In this document: positions 1 to 8,936 of the stretch, one piece after another
Layout of the letters: every line of letters begins with the position of its first letter
Numbering within the stretch: position 1 is the stretch's first letter
Source: Chitinophagaceae bacterium IBVUCB1
GTDB taxonomy: Bacteria > Bacteroidota > Bacteroidia > Chitinophagales > Chitinophagaceae
DNA: 64,000 bases
Direction: 5' to 3'
NCBI GenBank assembly: GCA_002127285.1
Contig: NFUW01000002.1
Location: 1,523,630 to 1,587,629 of the forward strand
The notes under the pieces: generated by a model
Told to the model about the DNA's origin: nothing
What the model saw: the letters and a program-made list of their open reading frames with translations, nothing else
Databases searched by the model: none
Program-made: the position numbers and the translations under genes

Positions 1-1
1 C

Positions 2-97
2 GAGAGCCTCGGCACTTATCGCAGCCGGACGTTGCAGACATTGCGGTATTTATTTGATAGGGACAAGGAGTTTAAGCGGCATGGGATGATTGAGTAA
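2..97 (+). CDS. 3' end of an unidentified gene (partial)
   Basis: An open frame enters from the left edge and ends at a TAA at 95-97, giving about 31 residues that end in KRHGMIE. The stretch is charged and reads like the C-terminus of a soluble protein. The start lies outside the window and I do not recognise the family. It converges on the toxin gene of the downstream toxin-antitoxin pair with almost no gap. Confidence 0.4.
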   Translation, partial: ESLGTYRSRTLQTLRYLFDRDKEFKRHGMIE

Positions 98-99
98 GA

Positions 100-369
100 C
101 TAAGGGAACAAAGAATAAATATCCTTTCGATGCGCAACTAATATAAACCTAACTGTATTGTTAGGTTCAAGTTCAATACCTATGCGATAATCGCCTATAC
201 GTATCCTGTAATAAGACTTGAACCCTTCCATCTTTTTGATGTGTGGAATATCGTTGATTTTATTAGCTGCTTCTACTGATGAAATGATGAGGGTAATTTT
301 TGATTTGATTGGTTGCGACTGGATTTTAAGGATGCTTTTATGGAAGGACTTATCAAATACTACCTTCAT
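100..369 (-). CDS. RelE/ParE-superfamily toxin of a type II toxin-antitoxin pair
   Basis: 89 residues, the usual size for RelE/ParE toxins. The pattern includes an N-terminal FDKSFHKSI segment, a central K-x-x-x-YYRIRIGDYRIG core and a C-terminal AHRKDIYS, as in RelE-type mRNA interferases. The family usually cleaves mRNA in the ribosomal A site and is inactivated by its antitoxin. Its start overlaps the antitoxin stop by 4 bases, so the two are co-transcribed with the antitoxin first. The RelE fold is clear. The exact target is inferred. Confidence 0.8.
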   Translation of the reverse strand: MKVVFDKSFHKSILKIQSQPIKSKITLIISSVEAANKINDIPHIKKMEGFKSYYRIRIGDYRIGIELEPNNTVRFILVAHRKDIYSLFP

Positions 370-563
370 TTGCCCAGCGCTTTAAATATCACATCTCTGC
401 TTACATTTTTGCCTGTCTTAGCTTTTTTCATTTCAAGACCTAAGGCAAAATCTTCCATATCGGTTTCTTTTATTTTACCCACCTTATCGCCCAACCGTTC
501 CGCAAGTTCTGAAATGAGTTTCAGATTTTTTTCGTTTTTGCTTTTAATGATAATTGCTCCCAT
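366..563 (-). CDS. Antitoxin partner of the RelE-type toxin
   Basis: 65 residues, lysine and glutamate rich, with a predicted helical body (SELAERLGDKVGKI). It lies directly upstream of, and overlaps by 4 bases, the RelE-like toxin, which is the normal antitoxin-first order. By family analogy it binds and neutralises the toxin and may repress its own promoter. No clear DNA-binding motif can be assigned by eye, so the call rests on size and position. Confidence 0.7.
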   Translation of the reverse strand: MGAIIIKSKNEKNLKLISELAERLGDKVGKIKETDMEDFALGLEMKKAKTGKNVSRDVIFKALGK

Positions 564-604
564 CGTTATGCTCTTTATTCAAAGTTAAAGCATTTATCCG
601 TCAA

Positions 605-1462
605 TTAACAATGCAAATAACGTAGTAAAGTCACCACCTCTGTCGCCTCTTTCACATCATGCACACGCAAGATATTAGCACCTTGTTGCAGGGCTATCAT
701 GTGCAGGGCAGTGGTGCCGTTGAGTGCTTCGTCGGGGGTAGTGCCGAGTGCTTTCCATACCATGCCCTTGCGCGATATGCCTGCCAGTATGGGCTTGCCA
801 AGCATACGCAGCGTGTGCATATTGCGCAGCAGTTCGTAATTGTGTTCTAATGTTTTGCCAAAACCAAAGCCGGGGTCTATAATGATGTCTTTGATGCCTG
901 CTGCTTCGCATGTATCAATTGTGGTTCGCAGATAGTTCAGTATGTCTTGCGTCACATTGTTGTATTGCGGGTTTTGCTGCATAGTAGCAGGTGTGCCTTG
1001 CATGTGCATAGCAATGTAGGGCACTTGCAGCTTTGCTACGGTTGCTATCATATCGCTGTCTATACTGCCACTGCTTACATCGTTGATGATAGATGCGCCT
1101 GCCGCAACGGCTTCTTTAGCTACACGACTATGGTAGGTGTCAACAGACAGCCACGCATCGGGGAAACGCCTATGCAGTGCTTCTAATACGGGTAATACAC
1201 GCCGCAGCTCTTCGTCGGGGGCTATGATGCCGCTGCCGGGTTTGGTGCTTGCACCACCTACATCCAGTATGGCTGCTCCCTCGCTCAGCATACGTTCTGC
1301 ATTGCGCAGGATGCTGTCTGCATCGCTTTCTCGCCCCTTATTGTAAAAGCTATCGGGTGTAGCGTTGAGGATACCCATTATAACGGGCGTAGATATATCC
1401 AGCAACCTGCCTTTACTTTGCAGGGTGGTTTGTACGGGTAAAACTGTATTTTTGAACATCAT
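605..1462 (-). CDS. folP: Dihydropteroate synthase
   Basis: 285 residues, normal for DHPS. It condenses 6-hydroxymethyl-dihydropterin diphosphate with p-aminobenzoate in cytoplasmic folate synthesis and is the sulfonamide target. Visible family motifs are MGILNATPDSFYNKG near residue 30, DVGGASTKPG near 65, a central SVDTYHSRVA, and the C-terminal DPGFGFGKT and SRKG segments. Two adjacent ATGs make the start ambiguous by one codon. It diverges from the DUF1599 gene across a 15-base gap, an arrangement common in Bacteroidota. Confidence 0.95.
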   Translation of the reverse strand: MMFKNTVLPVQTTLQSKGRLLDISTPVIMGILNATPDSFYNKGRESDADSILRNAERMLSEGAAILDVGGASTKPGSGIIAPDEELRRVLPVLEALHRRFPDAWLSVDTYHSRVAKEAVAAGASIINDVSSGSIDSDMIATVAKLQVPYIAMHMQGTPATMQQNPQYNNVTQDILNYLRTTIDTCEAAGIKDIIIDPGFGFGKTLEHNYELLRNMHTLRMLGKPILAGISRKGMVWKALGTTPDEALNGTTALHMIALQQGANILRVHDVKEATEVVTLLRYLHC

Positions 1463-1477
1463 AGCAGTACAAAGAAA

Positions 1478-2050
1478 ATGCAGGACAGCGTAAGCGCCAA
1501 CACAATGACCAATACTTTAGAGCAATACAGGGCAGTAGTAGCCCGCTGCAAAGATATGTATGTGAAGAAAGCCAAAGACTACGGCACATCGTGGCGGGTG
1601 CTTCGCCCCATATCTATTGTAGACCAGATATACATCAAAGCATGGCGCATACGCCAGATACAGGAAACAGGGCAGCAGAAAATTGGCGATAGCATAGAGA
1701 GCGAGTTTGAGGGTATCGTAAACTACGGCATCATAGCACTGGTGCAGGGAGCCATGCCGGCAGACGCGCCAACAGAGCTAAGCTACGAAGAAGCCAAACA
1801 GTGGTATGAAACCAAAGCGCAGGAAATAGAAGACCTGATGCAGCAGAAAAACCACGACTATGGCGAGGCATGGCGAGAACTATCGCAGCAGTCGTTTGTT
1901 GACCTGATACTGGTAAAGCTGCTGCGCATCAAACAAATACTTGCCAACGACGGACAAACCATCGTGTCGGAAGGGGCAGATGCCAATTTCTGCGATATTG
2001 TAAACTATGCCATCTTCGCGCTGATAAAGATTGGAGAGAACAAAGCATAG
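1478..2050 (+). CDS. DUF1599 domain protein
   Basis: 190 residues containing two related halves: KKAKDYGTSWRVLRPISIVDQIYIKAWRI and KNHDYGEAWRELSQQSFVDLILVKLLRI. This internal duplication of a K-x-x-DYG-x-x-W unit is characteristic of DUF1599, a family placed in a nucleotide-modification context. The biochemical role is not established. A second ATG at 1505 could be the true start. It sits between folP (divergent) and a DoxX-type membrane protein, a conserved neighbourhood in the phylum. Confidence 0.85.
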   Translation: MQDSVSANTMTNTLEQYRAVVARCKDMYVKKAKDYGTSWRVLRPISIVDQIYIKAWRIRQIQETGQQKIGDSIESEFEGIVNYGIIALVQGAMPADAPTELSYEEAKQWYETKAQEIEDLMQQKNHDYGEAWRELSQQSFVDLILVKLLRIKQILANDGQTIVSEGADANFCDIVNYAIFALIKIGENKA

Positions 2051-2122
2051 GCTTTAACAGTTTATTACAAACTCATTTATAAATTTAGTAGTCAATACAT
2101 ACACGCTAATCAAACTAAAGAC

Positions 2123-3244
2123 ATGAAGTACATACTTTGGCTCATCAGGATAGTAGTAGGTGTCCTGTTCATTTTTTCGGGGCTTGTAAAAGCCAACGAC
2201 CCGCTGGGGCTTAGTTATAAGATGGACGAGTTTTTTGAAGTGTGGAAAATGCACTGGATGATGCCGTTTTCGCTATCGCTGTCTGTGCTGATGATAGCGT
2301 TTGAAATCATTGCCGGTGTGGCGGTATTGCTGGGCTATGCGCAAAAAGTATTTTCGGTATTGCTGCTGTTGCTCATCGTGTTCTTTACATTCCTGACGGC
2401 TTATGTACTGTTTAGCGGTAAGATAAAAGAGTGTGGCTGCTTTGGCGATTGCATCAAGATAAGCAATGAAGAAACTTTTTGGAAAGACGTAGCGCTGACG
2501 GTATTGGGATTGGTCTTATTCATCTACCGAAAAAAGATACAGCCGGTATTTGCAGGTAAGATAGGCACACCATTGATGGTGCTTACTGCCATCTTCTCTT
2601 TTGGTGTGCAGTGGTATGCATTGGGTCATTTGCCGTATCACGATTGCCTGCCTTATAAAATAGGTGCCAACATACACAAAGACCGCCAGATACCAGAGGG
2701 GGCTATACCCGATGTGTACGAAACCGTATTGGTGTACGAAAAAGACGGTGTTAAAAAAGAATTTGATACCAAAAACTTTCCGTGGCAAGATACTACTTGG
2801 AAGTATGTAAGCAGCGAATCGAAGCTGATAAAAAAAGGTAATGCAGAACCTAAAATCAAAGACTTCATCATATCCGACTACGACGGCAATGATGTAACGG
2901 AAAGCGTGCTGACGACACCCGGCTATACTTTGTTGCTGTTTGTAAAAGACATCAACAAGGCAAGCACCGAAAACATGGACAGGCTGCACAACCTGATAGA
3001 AGACGCTGAGAAAAACAATGTGCCGACTTACATACTTTGCTCTGCTACAAAAGAAGACGCTGAGGCATTTCGGAAAGCGAATAATATAGAGAAAGGCATC
3101 CTGTATATGTTTGACGGTACAGTGAGTAAAACCGCGCTGCGTGCCAACCCCGGGCTGATGCTGCTGGAACAAGGTACTATACGCGGTAAGTGGAGCTACA
3201 AAGACTATCCCGCTACATTGGCAGATGCAAAACAGGGCAAATAG
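2123..3244 (+). CDS. DoxX/MauE-like membrane protein, BT_3928 type
   Basis: 373 residues. The first ~150 form a DoxX/MauE-like bundle of about four membrane segments beginning LIRIVVGVLFIFSGLVKANDPLG, with a conserved CGCFGDCIK loop after the second or third helix. The C-terminal ~100 residues resemble a degenerate thioredoxin fold facing outside the membrane. MauE-like proteins are linked to disulfide or electron transfer, but the substrate here is unknown. Its TAG overlaps the GTG start of the next gene, indicating translational coupling. Confidence 0.8.
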   Translation: MKYILWLIRIVVGVLFIFSGLVKANDPLGLSYKMDEFFEVWKMHWMMPFSLSLSVLMIAFEIIAGVAVLLGYAQKVFSVLLLLLIVFFTFLTAYVLFSGKIKECGCFGDCIKISNEETFWKDVALTVLGLVLFIYRKKIQPVFAGKIGTPLMVLTAIFSFGVQWYALGHLPYHDCLPYKIGANIHKDRQIPEGAIPDVYETVLVYEKDGVKKEFDTKNFPWQDTTWKYVSSESKLIKKGNAEPKIKDFIISDYDGNDVTESVLTTPGYTLLLFVKDINKASTENMDRLHNLIEDAEKNNVPTYILCSATKEDAEAFRKANNIEKGILYMFDGTVSKTALRANPGLMLLEQGTIRGKWSYKDYPATLADAKQGK

Positions 3245-4299
3245 TGCTGCGTTTTCTGGCACGGCGCATACGATATAGCCTGCTGGTACTGGCAGGTGTC
3301 ATAACGGTTGTGTTCTTTTTGTTCAACGTATTGCCGGGAGATCCTGCAAGGCTGACGATGGGGCAGCGCAGCGACCTTGCATCTGTAGAAAATGCAAGGC
3401 GCGAAATGAACCTTGATAAGCCGCTTGCCACGCGCTACCTGCTATACCTCAACGATATTTCGCCCATAGGATACCATCTAAGAGATAGTGCTGCGAAGGC
3501 AAAATATAACTATATCACACTGCTGCCGCTTGGCAGCCATGCGCTTGGGCTGAAGTTTCCCTATCTGGGGCGAAGCTATAATACCAAAAGAGAAGTAAAC
3601 GCCGTGCTGACGGAAGCATTGCCGGGAACTATTATACTGGCATTGGCAGCTATGCTGTTAGCGACCATCGGCGGCATATTGCTGGGCATATTGGCAGCAT
3701 TGAAGAAGGGTACATGGATGGATACGGCTGCCATTGCAGCGAGTGTAGCAGGTGTGTCTATGCCATCGTTTTTTGCAGGTTTGGTAATAGCCTATGTGTT
3801 TGGCTACCTGCTGCATAGCTACACTGGGCTGAACATGACGGGTAGCTTGTGGGAGTATGATGCGGTAAACGGTCGCTACCTTGCCCTGCAGAACCTGATA
3901 CTGCCCGCTATCGCATTGGGCATACGCCCGCTGGCTATCATCACGCAGCTTACCCGTAGTGCCCTGCTCGATGTGCTTTCGCAAGACTATATACGCACTG
4001 CCTATGCCAAAGGGCTATCAACACGCAAAGTGGTATTTCGACATGCGCTACCTAATGCGCTGAACCCGGTAGTAACCGCCATATCGGGTTGGCTGGCAGA
4101 GCTACTGGCGGGTTCGTTTTTTGTAGAGTATATTTTTGGCTGGAAAGGTGTAGGCAAGATAACCGTTGACGCGCTTGATAAATTTGACTTCCCCCTTGTG
4201 ATGGGAGCCGTGCTGTTAACTGCGTTTATCTTTATCATCGTCAACCTGATAACGGATATACTCTACGCACGGATAGACCCGAGGGTGCGGCTGGGCTAA
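3244..4299 (+). CDS. ABC transporter permease, dipeptide/oligopeptide (DppB) type
   Basis: 351 residues from a GTG that overlaps the upstream stop codon (TAGTG). A longer GTG start at 3190 would overlap the upstream gene and break the standard RRxxxSLLVLxGV N-terminus, so I reject it. It has about six membrane helices, the family opening FFLFNVLPGDPAR, and the cytoplasmic EAA loop around RTAYAKGLSTRKVVFRHALPNAL. It should form the channel of a peptide or nickel importer. No partner permease, ATPase or binding protein is adjacent. Confidence 0.9.
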   Translation: MLRFLARRIRYSLLVLAGVITVVFFLFNVLPGDPARLTMGQRSDLASVENARREMNLDKPLATRYLLYLNDISPIGYHLRDSAAKAKYNYITLLPLGSHALGLKFPYLGRSYNTKREVNAVLTEALPGTIILALAAMLLATIGGILLGILAALKKGTWMDTAAIAASVAGVSMPSFFAGLVIAYVFGYLLHSYTGLNMTGSLWEYDAVNGRYLALQNLILPAIALGIRPLAIITQLTRSALLDVLSQDYIRTAYAKGLSTRKVVFRHALPNALNPVVTAISGWLAELLAGSFFVEYIFGWKGVGKITVDALDKFDFPLVMGAVLLTAFIFIIVNLITDILYARIDPRVRLG

Positions 4300-4823
4300 T
4301 AAAACACCACCGAAGCAGAGTCTGCAAATGTTCGGTTTTTATCTGTACTGCCTGTAATGTAAAAAGTATATGTACCTTTTACGAAGCTATCGGCAGGGTC
4401 GGGTCTAAAACCTATTATCGTTCCGTAAAAACCGCCACTGCCATTGTCGCCGGATAGTGATATATAGTCGGGGTAGGAAAGTAGATTTTCGTTGGCATTG
4501 ATGGTTTTGGTTGTCAGTACGATATTTGTGTTGCAATATATTTTCACTTTGTCGTACGGTATAGACTCATCCACAATAGGTAATGCAGATACCTTGTATT
4601 GTGGTAGCCCATCGGGGCAAGACTTGCCGGCTATTGTACTGTACAATGCCTTCACCTCTAAGAAATAAGAAGTCTGTTTATAATCGCTGATTTGTACCGA
4701 GTCTTTTTTTGCAGGGTATATATCTGCCCCGTAGTAGGTATGTCTGTCGGGTGCATCTCTGCAGCAAGATGACAAATGAAGAATTGCAAATGTTGCTATG
4801 ATAATAGTTGAGTTTCTGCGCAT
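4296..4823 (-). CDS. Predicted lipoprotein of unknown function
   Basis: 175 residues with a signal peptide ending in a lipobox (LHLSSC), so it is probably a lipoprotein exported to the periplasm or outer membrane. The mature part is beta-rich with no recognised motif (segments such as YTFYITGSTDKNRTFADSASVVF). It converges on the ABC permease with a 4-base overlap and has a long non-coding region upstream. Function unknown. Confidence 0.65.
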   Translation of the reverse strand: MRRNSTIIIATFAILHLSSCCRDAPDRHTYYGADIYPAKKDSVQISDYKQTSYFLEVKALYSTIAGKSCPDGLPQYKVSALPIVDESIPYDKVKIYCNTNIVLTTKTINANENLLSYPDYISLSGDNGSGGFYGTIIGFRPDPADSFVKGTYTFYITGSTDKNRTFADSASVVFY

Positions 4824-5109
4824 GTTAGTATGGTTATTCTACTTTAACGCCAAAGCTTGTGCCAATCTGCAAACAAGATTTCTAACAATTCTTAAAAGAT
4901 GAGCGAATGATGCTTGGTAAAGCGTGTTTGCAGATACGATACTTCAAAACATATACCAAAAAATATTAATTAAAAGTTATCCATTGCTCAAGAATTGATT
5001 ACAAAACAACTTTAACTCCAATGTTACCAAATCATTAAGTCTTGTTTATTAATTTCTTAGCAAATTGTTACCAAAATACATTTGCGCGCAGAAATTTTAA
5101 AACAAATCT
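4824..5109. promoter_or_regulatory. Intergenic region with Bacteroidota-type promoter upstream of the porin
   Basis: This 286-base A+T-rich gap separates divergent genes. A TACATTTG at 5077-5084 matches the phylum -7 consensus TAnnTTTG and lies 26 bases before the porin ATG. A well-spaced -33 TTTG was not convincingly seen. The same octamer recurs before the DUF47 gene at 6434. Nothing else coding is visible. Confidence 0.5.
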
Positions 5110-6333
5110 ATGCGCATCGCATTCAAAGCAGGTATCACAGCATTATTGACAATAGCCCCGCTGACGGCTACATTGGCACAAAAAGGGGAGCAGATAGAGC
5201 TGAAACAAGACGCTAACAAAAAGAAATGGTACGAATCCTTCAGCATCAGGGGTTATGTACAGGCAAGGTACAATCGCTTGCTGGAAACAAACGACCAGCT
5301 AAGCTGCGAGCAGTGCGACCGTAGCTGGGGCAATAACGGCGGTTTTTTTCTGCGCCGGATACGTGTCATATTCTTCGGGCAAATAAGCAAGCAGGTGTAT
5401 TTTTATTTCCAACCCGATTTTGCCAGTTCCGCATCTACTACAGGCCTGCACTTCGGGCAGATAAGGGATATGTATTTTGATTTGGGAGTGGATAAGAAAA
5501 ACCAATTCCGCTTTCGTGTTGGGCAAAGCAAAATACCATACGGCTTTGAAAATATGCAATCGAGTCAAAACCGCCTGCCATTAGACCGTGCAGATGCCCT
5601 GAACAGCGCGGTGAGCAATGAGCGCGACCTTGGTGTCATGTTTTACTACGCACCAACCAAAGTACGCGAACTGTTTGCCAGCTTAGTAAGCGACGGGCTC
5701 AAGGGTTCAGGTGACTATGGCGTATTTGGCATAGGTGTATATAACGGACAAACAGCCAACAGACCCGAATTGAATAACGACCGCCACGCGGTAGCAAGGC
5801 TTACCTACCCCTTTAAAATAGGCAATCAGATAATAGAGCCGGGCATACAAGGTTATACTGGTTTCTACACCATGCCCACAGACCAGTTATCTACTGGTGT
5901 TAAGTACAGAAAAGACCTGACGTATATAGACAAGCGCGTAGGTGCTACCTTGGTAATGTACCCCAAACCATTCGGTATACTGGCTGAATATAATATTGGT
6001 AAGGGACCCGAGTTTAACACACAAACGGATAGCATTGAAGCGCGCGACCTGACGGGCGGCTTTGTAACCATGAGCTATATGGTAAAGTATAAGAAGCAAA
6101 CCTTTATCCCCTTTACCCGTGTGCAATACTATGAAGGTGGTAAAAAACACGAGCGCGATGCACGCAGCCATAAAGTAAACGAATGGGAAATAGGTGTTGA
6201 GTGGCAACCTGTAAAACAGTTTGAACTGGTGGCTATGTACACTATTTCATCGCGCAGGTTTGAGGATTTTGCAAAACAGAATAACTTGCAGCAGGGTTCG
6301 TTATTGCGTATGCAGGCACAGATAAACTTCTGA
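5110..6333 (+). CDS. Outer-membrane porin, phosphate-selective porin O/P family
   Basis: 407 residues with a signal peptide ending ATLAQ. The mature protein has the amphipathic strand pattern of a 16-stranded porin, with GYVQARYNR near the start, RRIRVIFFGQISKQVYFYFQPDF, and FRVGQSKIPYGFENMQSS as in OprO/OprP proteins. The last residues (RMQAQINF) end in an aromatic as outer-membrane barrels do. The following DUF47 and Pit genes suggest uptake of phosphate across the outer membrane, though anion specificity cannot be proved from sequence. Confidence 0.85.
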   Translation: MRIAFKAGITALLTIAPLTATLAQKGEQIELKQDANKKKWYESFSIRGYVQARYNRLLETNDQLSCEQCDRSWGNNGGFFLRRIRVIFFGQISKQVYFYFQPDFASSASTTGLHFGQIRDMYFDLGVDKKNQFRFRVGQSKIPYGFENMQSSQNRLPLDRADALNSAVSNERDLGVMFYYAPTKVRELFASLVSDGLKGSGDYGVFGIGVYNGQTANRPELNNDRHAVARLTYPFKIGNQIIEPGIQGYTGFYTMPTDQLSTGVKYRKDLTYIDKRVGATLVMYPKPFGILAEYNIGKGPEFNTQTDSIEARDLTGGFVTMSYMVKYKKQTFIPFTRVQYYEGGKKHERDARSHKVNEWEIGVEWQPVKQFELVAMYTISSRRFEDFAKQNNLQQGSLLRMQAQINF

Positions 6334-6433
6334 TGATTAAAACGGAGTGATTATATAATTAAATAATATTTAAGGCAAGGTTAAGGAATTATTAAGTATC
6401 CAACGCTTATCCTGCAGCCTTACCAAACAAAAA

Positions 6434-6441
6434 TACATTTG
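6434..6441 (+). promoter_or_regulatory. TAnnTTTG -7 element before the DUF47 gene
   Basis: TACATTTG, 22 bases before the start codon, is identical to the element before the porin. It suggests the DUF47-Pit pair has its own promoter rather than relying only on read-through from the porin. Confidence 0.45.
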
Positions 6442-6463
6442 CAAACTATTCAATAATATATAT

Positions 6464-7111
6464 ATGGCTTTTGCGTCTATAATGAAAATTTTCCTACCCA
6501 AAGACAGGGTATTCTATGGCTTGTTTGAAGAAGTGAGTACCAACCTCACTCAGATGAGCGACATTTTTACAAAAGCGGTGGCGGAAAAAGATGTTACGGC
6601 GCGCCATACCCTGCTTAAAAGCCTTGAAGAGTGGGAGCATAAAAATGATGAGGTAACGCATAAGATATTTATAGAGCTTGGCAGAAACTTTATTACTCCG
6701 TTCGACCGTGAGGATATACACTACCTCGCCACATCGCTGGACGATATAGCCGACTATTTGTGGGGCGCATCCAAACGTGTGATGAATTACGGTATTGATG
6801 ACATAGATGATATAACAGAAGATTTTGCGTTAATCATTGCCAAATCCATCAAGGCACTGAACAAAGCCATCTACGGCCTGCGCGATATGAAAGATATCCG
6901 ATCGCTGACGGAAGCCTGCGTATTGATAAACAGCTACGAAAACGAAGGTGATGATACACTGGATAAAGGCATGATGAACCTGTTTTCATCGGGCATCAAC
7001 CCCGTAGAAATCATTAAGAAAAAAGACTTGTACCAGATGCTGGAAATTGTAACCGATAAATGTGAGGATGCGGCAAACGTGATTGAGTCAATCATCATCA
7101 AATACGTGTAA
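6464..7111 (+). CDS. DUF47 family (PhoU-like) phosphate transport regulator
   Basis: 215 residues, all-helical, the normal length for DUF47/PhoU-like accessory proteins of Pit transporters. Typical features are the FYGLFEEVSTNLTQMSDIF opening, an EWEHKNDEVTHKIFIELGRNFITPFDREDIH segment around residues 50-80, and a later SYENEGDDTLDKGM stretch with potential metal-binding acids. It probably controls the Pit permease in the cytoplasm. The Pit gene starts 26 bases after its stop, so the two form an operon. Confidence 0.9.
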   Translation: MAFASIMKIFLPKDRVFYGLFEEVSTNLTQMSDIFTKAVAEKDVTARHTLLKSLEEWEHKNDEVTHKIFIELGRNFITPFDREDIHYLATSLDDIADYLWGASKRVMNYGIDDIDDITEDFALIIAKSIKALNKAIYGLRDMKDIRSLTEACVLINSYENEGDDTLDKGMMNLFSSGINPVEIIKKKDLYQMLEIVTDKCEDAANVIESIIIKYV

Positions 7112-7136
7112 AAACCATCGGTACAAAACAGACAAT

Positions 7137-8813
7137 ATGTTTACTTTTTTAGTAGTCATTATCATACTGGCGCTGGTGTTCGATTACATCAACGGCTTTC
7201 ACGATGCTGCCAACTCTATAGCAACGGTAGTATCTACCAAAGTACTGACCCCTTTTCAGGCGGTGGTATGGGCAGCAGCTTTCAACTTCGTTGCCTATTT
7301 CGTGTTTCAAGACCACGCGGTAGCCAATACGATTGGTAAAACGGTTTATCCCGAATTTATTACCCTGCCAGTCATATTCGCCGGGCTGATAGCAGCCATA
7401 GCATGGAACTTGCTGACGTGGTGGTACGGTATTCCTTCATCTTCATCGCACACGCTGATAGGGGGCTTTGCAGGTGCTGCTGTAATGCACGCCTATATGA
7501 CCAAAGGCTTTGTAGCATTCAGTTCTATCGTAGAAATTGAAAAAATATCCAAGACAGTCATCTTTATATTTCTTGCACCACTTATCGGTATGGCTATTTC
7601 TATGTTCATAACGCTGGTAACCATCATGCGCAATGTGTGGGCAAGGATAGGTATCATCATCATCGTAACCGCCTGTACATGGATGCTCTTCAACACTTTT
7701 GAACAGAATAAGATTAAAGAAAACGTAGAGAAGCTGTACAAAGTAGATAAGTACGAGAAAGAACTGAAGAAACACCCTGATGACGAAAAGCTGAAAGAAA
7801 AACTGGATAAGGCAAAAGGCGAAGTAAAAGAAGTAATGGCCATTGCACGTCATTACGATAAATTGGGGGCGGGTGCCATAGCAGATAGTATGCAAGTGCT
7901 GGGGCTAACCAAATCTGTAGGAGCTAACAAGGCAAAAGATGAGGTAAAAAAGATATACGGGTTGGATAGCATTAAAGCAGTAGCCATAGCAAAGCCGGAA
8001 CTGAAGCCCGTAGCCGATAGCCTGAACGAAGTAGTGGAAAGTGTAAAGAAGCTGACGAAAATGTATGGTGCAGTGCCTAACGAGCAGCTTGCAGATAGCA
8101 TAGCAACTGTACTGGGTATGACGGAAAAACAACACGCTAAGCTGACAAAAGGAATAGACAAAATAGATGTGCATAAAGACGTAGTGAAAACACTGAAAAA
8201 AGGTGATAACTCGTTTTTGATGTATGCATTGATGGTTGTTGTAGCCATATTTATACTTAGCTACATATATGTAGATGCCCTGCGCGACCCGAGTGCCAGC
8301 CGCAAAGCAAATATGTTTAAGCGTTTGCAGTTGTTGTCGTCAGCAGCATTCAGTTTGGGGCATGGTGGTAACGATGCGCAGAAAGTAATGGGTATCATAG
8401 GTGCTGCATTCGTAGCCTACAATACACAAAAATATCCCGATGTGGGCGCAGCATTGAAAGACCTTGGCTGGGTGCCATTGGCTTGTTATACAGCTATAGC
8501 AGCAGGTACACTGAGCGGTGGCTGGAAGATTGTGAAAACAATGGGTTCCCGCATTACAAAAGTTACCCCGCTGGAAGGTGTGAGTGCTGAAACCGCAGGT
8601 GCGCTTACTTTGTTTATGACAGAGCAGATGGGTATTCCCGTATCTACTACACATACCATTACAGGTTCTATCATAGGTGTGGGTGCTACCAAACGCCTGT
8701 CTGCCGTGCGCTGGGGTGTAACGGTCAACCTGCTGTGGGCATGGATTTTAACCATTCCTGTAAGTGCTATCATAGCAGGTATCGTATATGCTATTACATC
8801 ATTGTTTGTATAA
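7137..8813 (+). CDS. Inorganic phosphate transporter, Pit family
   Basis: 558 residues from ATG 7137. An upstream TTG at 7083 would overlap DUF47 and add a non-membrane tail. Signature segments are DYINGFHDAANSIATVVSTKVLTPFQAV near the N-terminus and the repeated SLGHGGNDAQKVMGIIGAAF in the C-terminal half, giving the two inverted Pit repeats. A charged lysine-rich insert of about 170 residues (roughly 200-370) between the halves is probably a cytoplasmic loop or coiled coil, as in Bacteroidota Pit proteins. It should catalyse cation-coupled phosphate uptake. Confidence 0.93.
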   Translation: MFTFLVVIIILALVFDYINGFHDAANSIATVVSTKVLTPFQAVVWAAAFNFVAYFVFQDHAVANTIGKTVYPEFITLPVIFAGLIAAIAWNLLTWWYGIPSSSSHTLIGGFAGAAVMHAYMTKGFVAFSSIVEIEKISKTVIFIFLAPLIGMAISMFITLVTIMRNVWARIGIIIIVTACTWMLFNTFEQNKIKENVEKLYKVDKYEKELKKHPDDEKLKEKLDKAKGEVKEVMAIARHYDKLGAGAIADSMQVLGLTKSVGANKAKDEVKKIYGLDSIKAVAIAKPELKPVADSLNEVVESVKKLTKMYGAVPNEQLADSIATVLGMTEKQHAKLTKGIDKIDVHKDVVKTLKKGDNSFLMYALMVVVAIFILSYIYVDALRDPSASRKANMFKRLQLLSSAAFSLGHGGNDAQKVMGIIGAAFVAYNTQKYPDVGAALKDLGWVPLACYTAIAAGTLSGGWKIVKTMGSRITKVTPLEGVSAETAGALTLFMTEQMGIPVSTTHTITGSIIGVGATKRLSAVRWGVTVNLLWAWILTIPVSAIIAGIVYAITSLFV

Positions 8814-8844
8814 TATTTCATATTAACAGGAATTTAATCGGTAA

Positions 8845-8868
8845 GGGCGCTCAAATGAGCGCCTTTTT
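8845..8868 (+). terminator. Rho-independent terminator after the Pit gene
   Basis: A perfect 7-bp stem GGCGCTC/GAGCGCC with loop AAAT is followed by TTTTT. It ends the phosphate operon before the helicase gene. Confidence 0.85.
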
Positions 8869-8936
8869 CCGTTACTTTTGCAGATTGCCTTTTTCAGAAC
8901 GGAAAAGCTGCATCGCCGAACAAGAGATACAAGAGA

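Noticed and set aside
3190-3243. GTG start of the ABC permease at 3190
   Set aside because: It overlaps the upstream gene by 55 bases and adds a leader not seen in the family. The GTG at 3244 fits family length.
2516-3262. Long minus-strand frame of 248 codons opposite the DoxX-like gene
   Set aside because: It lies wholly opposite a well-supported membrane-protein gene, has shadow-like composition (many His, Cys, Tyr, Phe), and has no recognisable motif.
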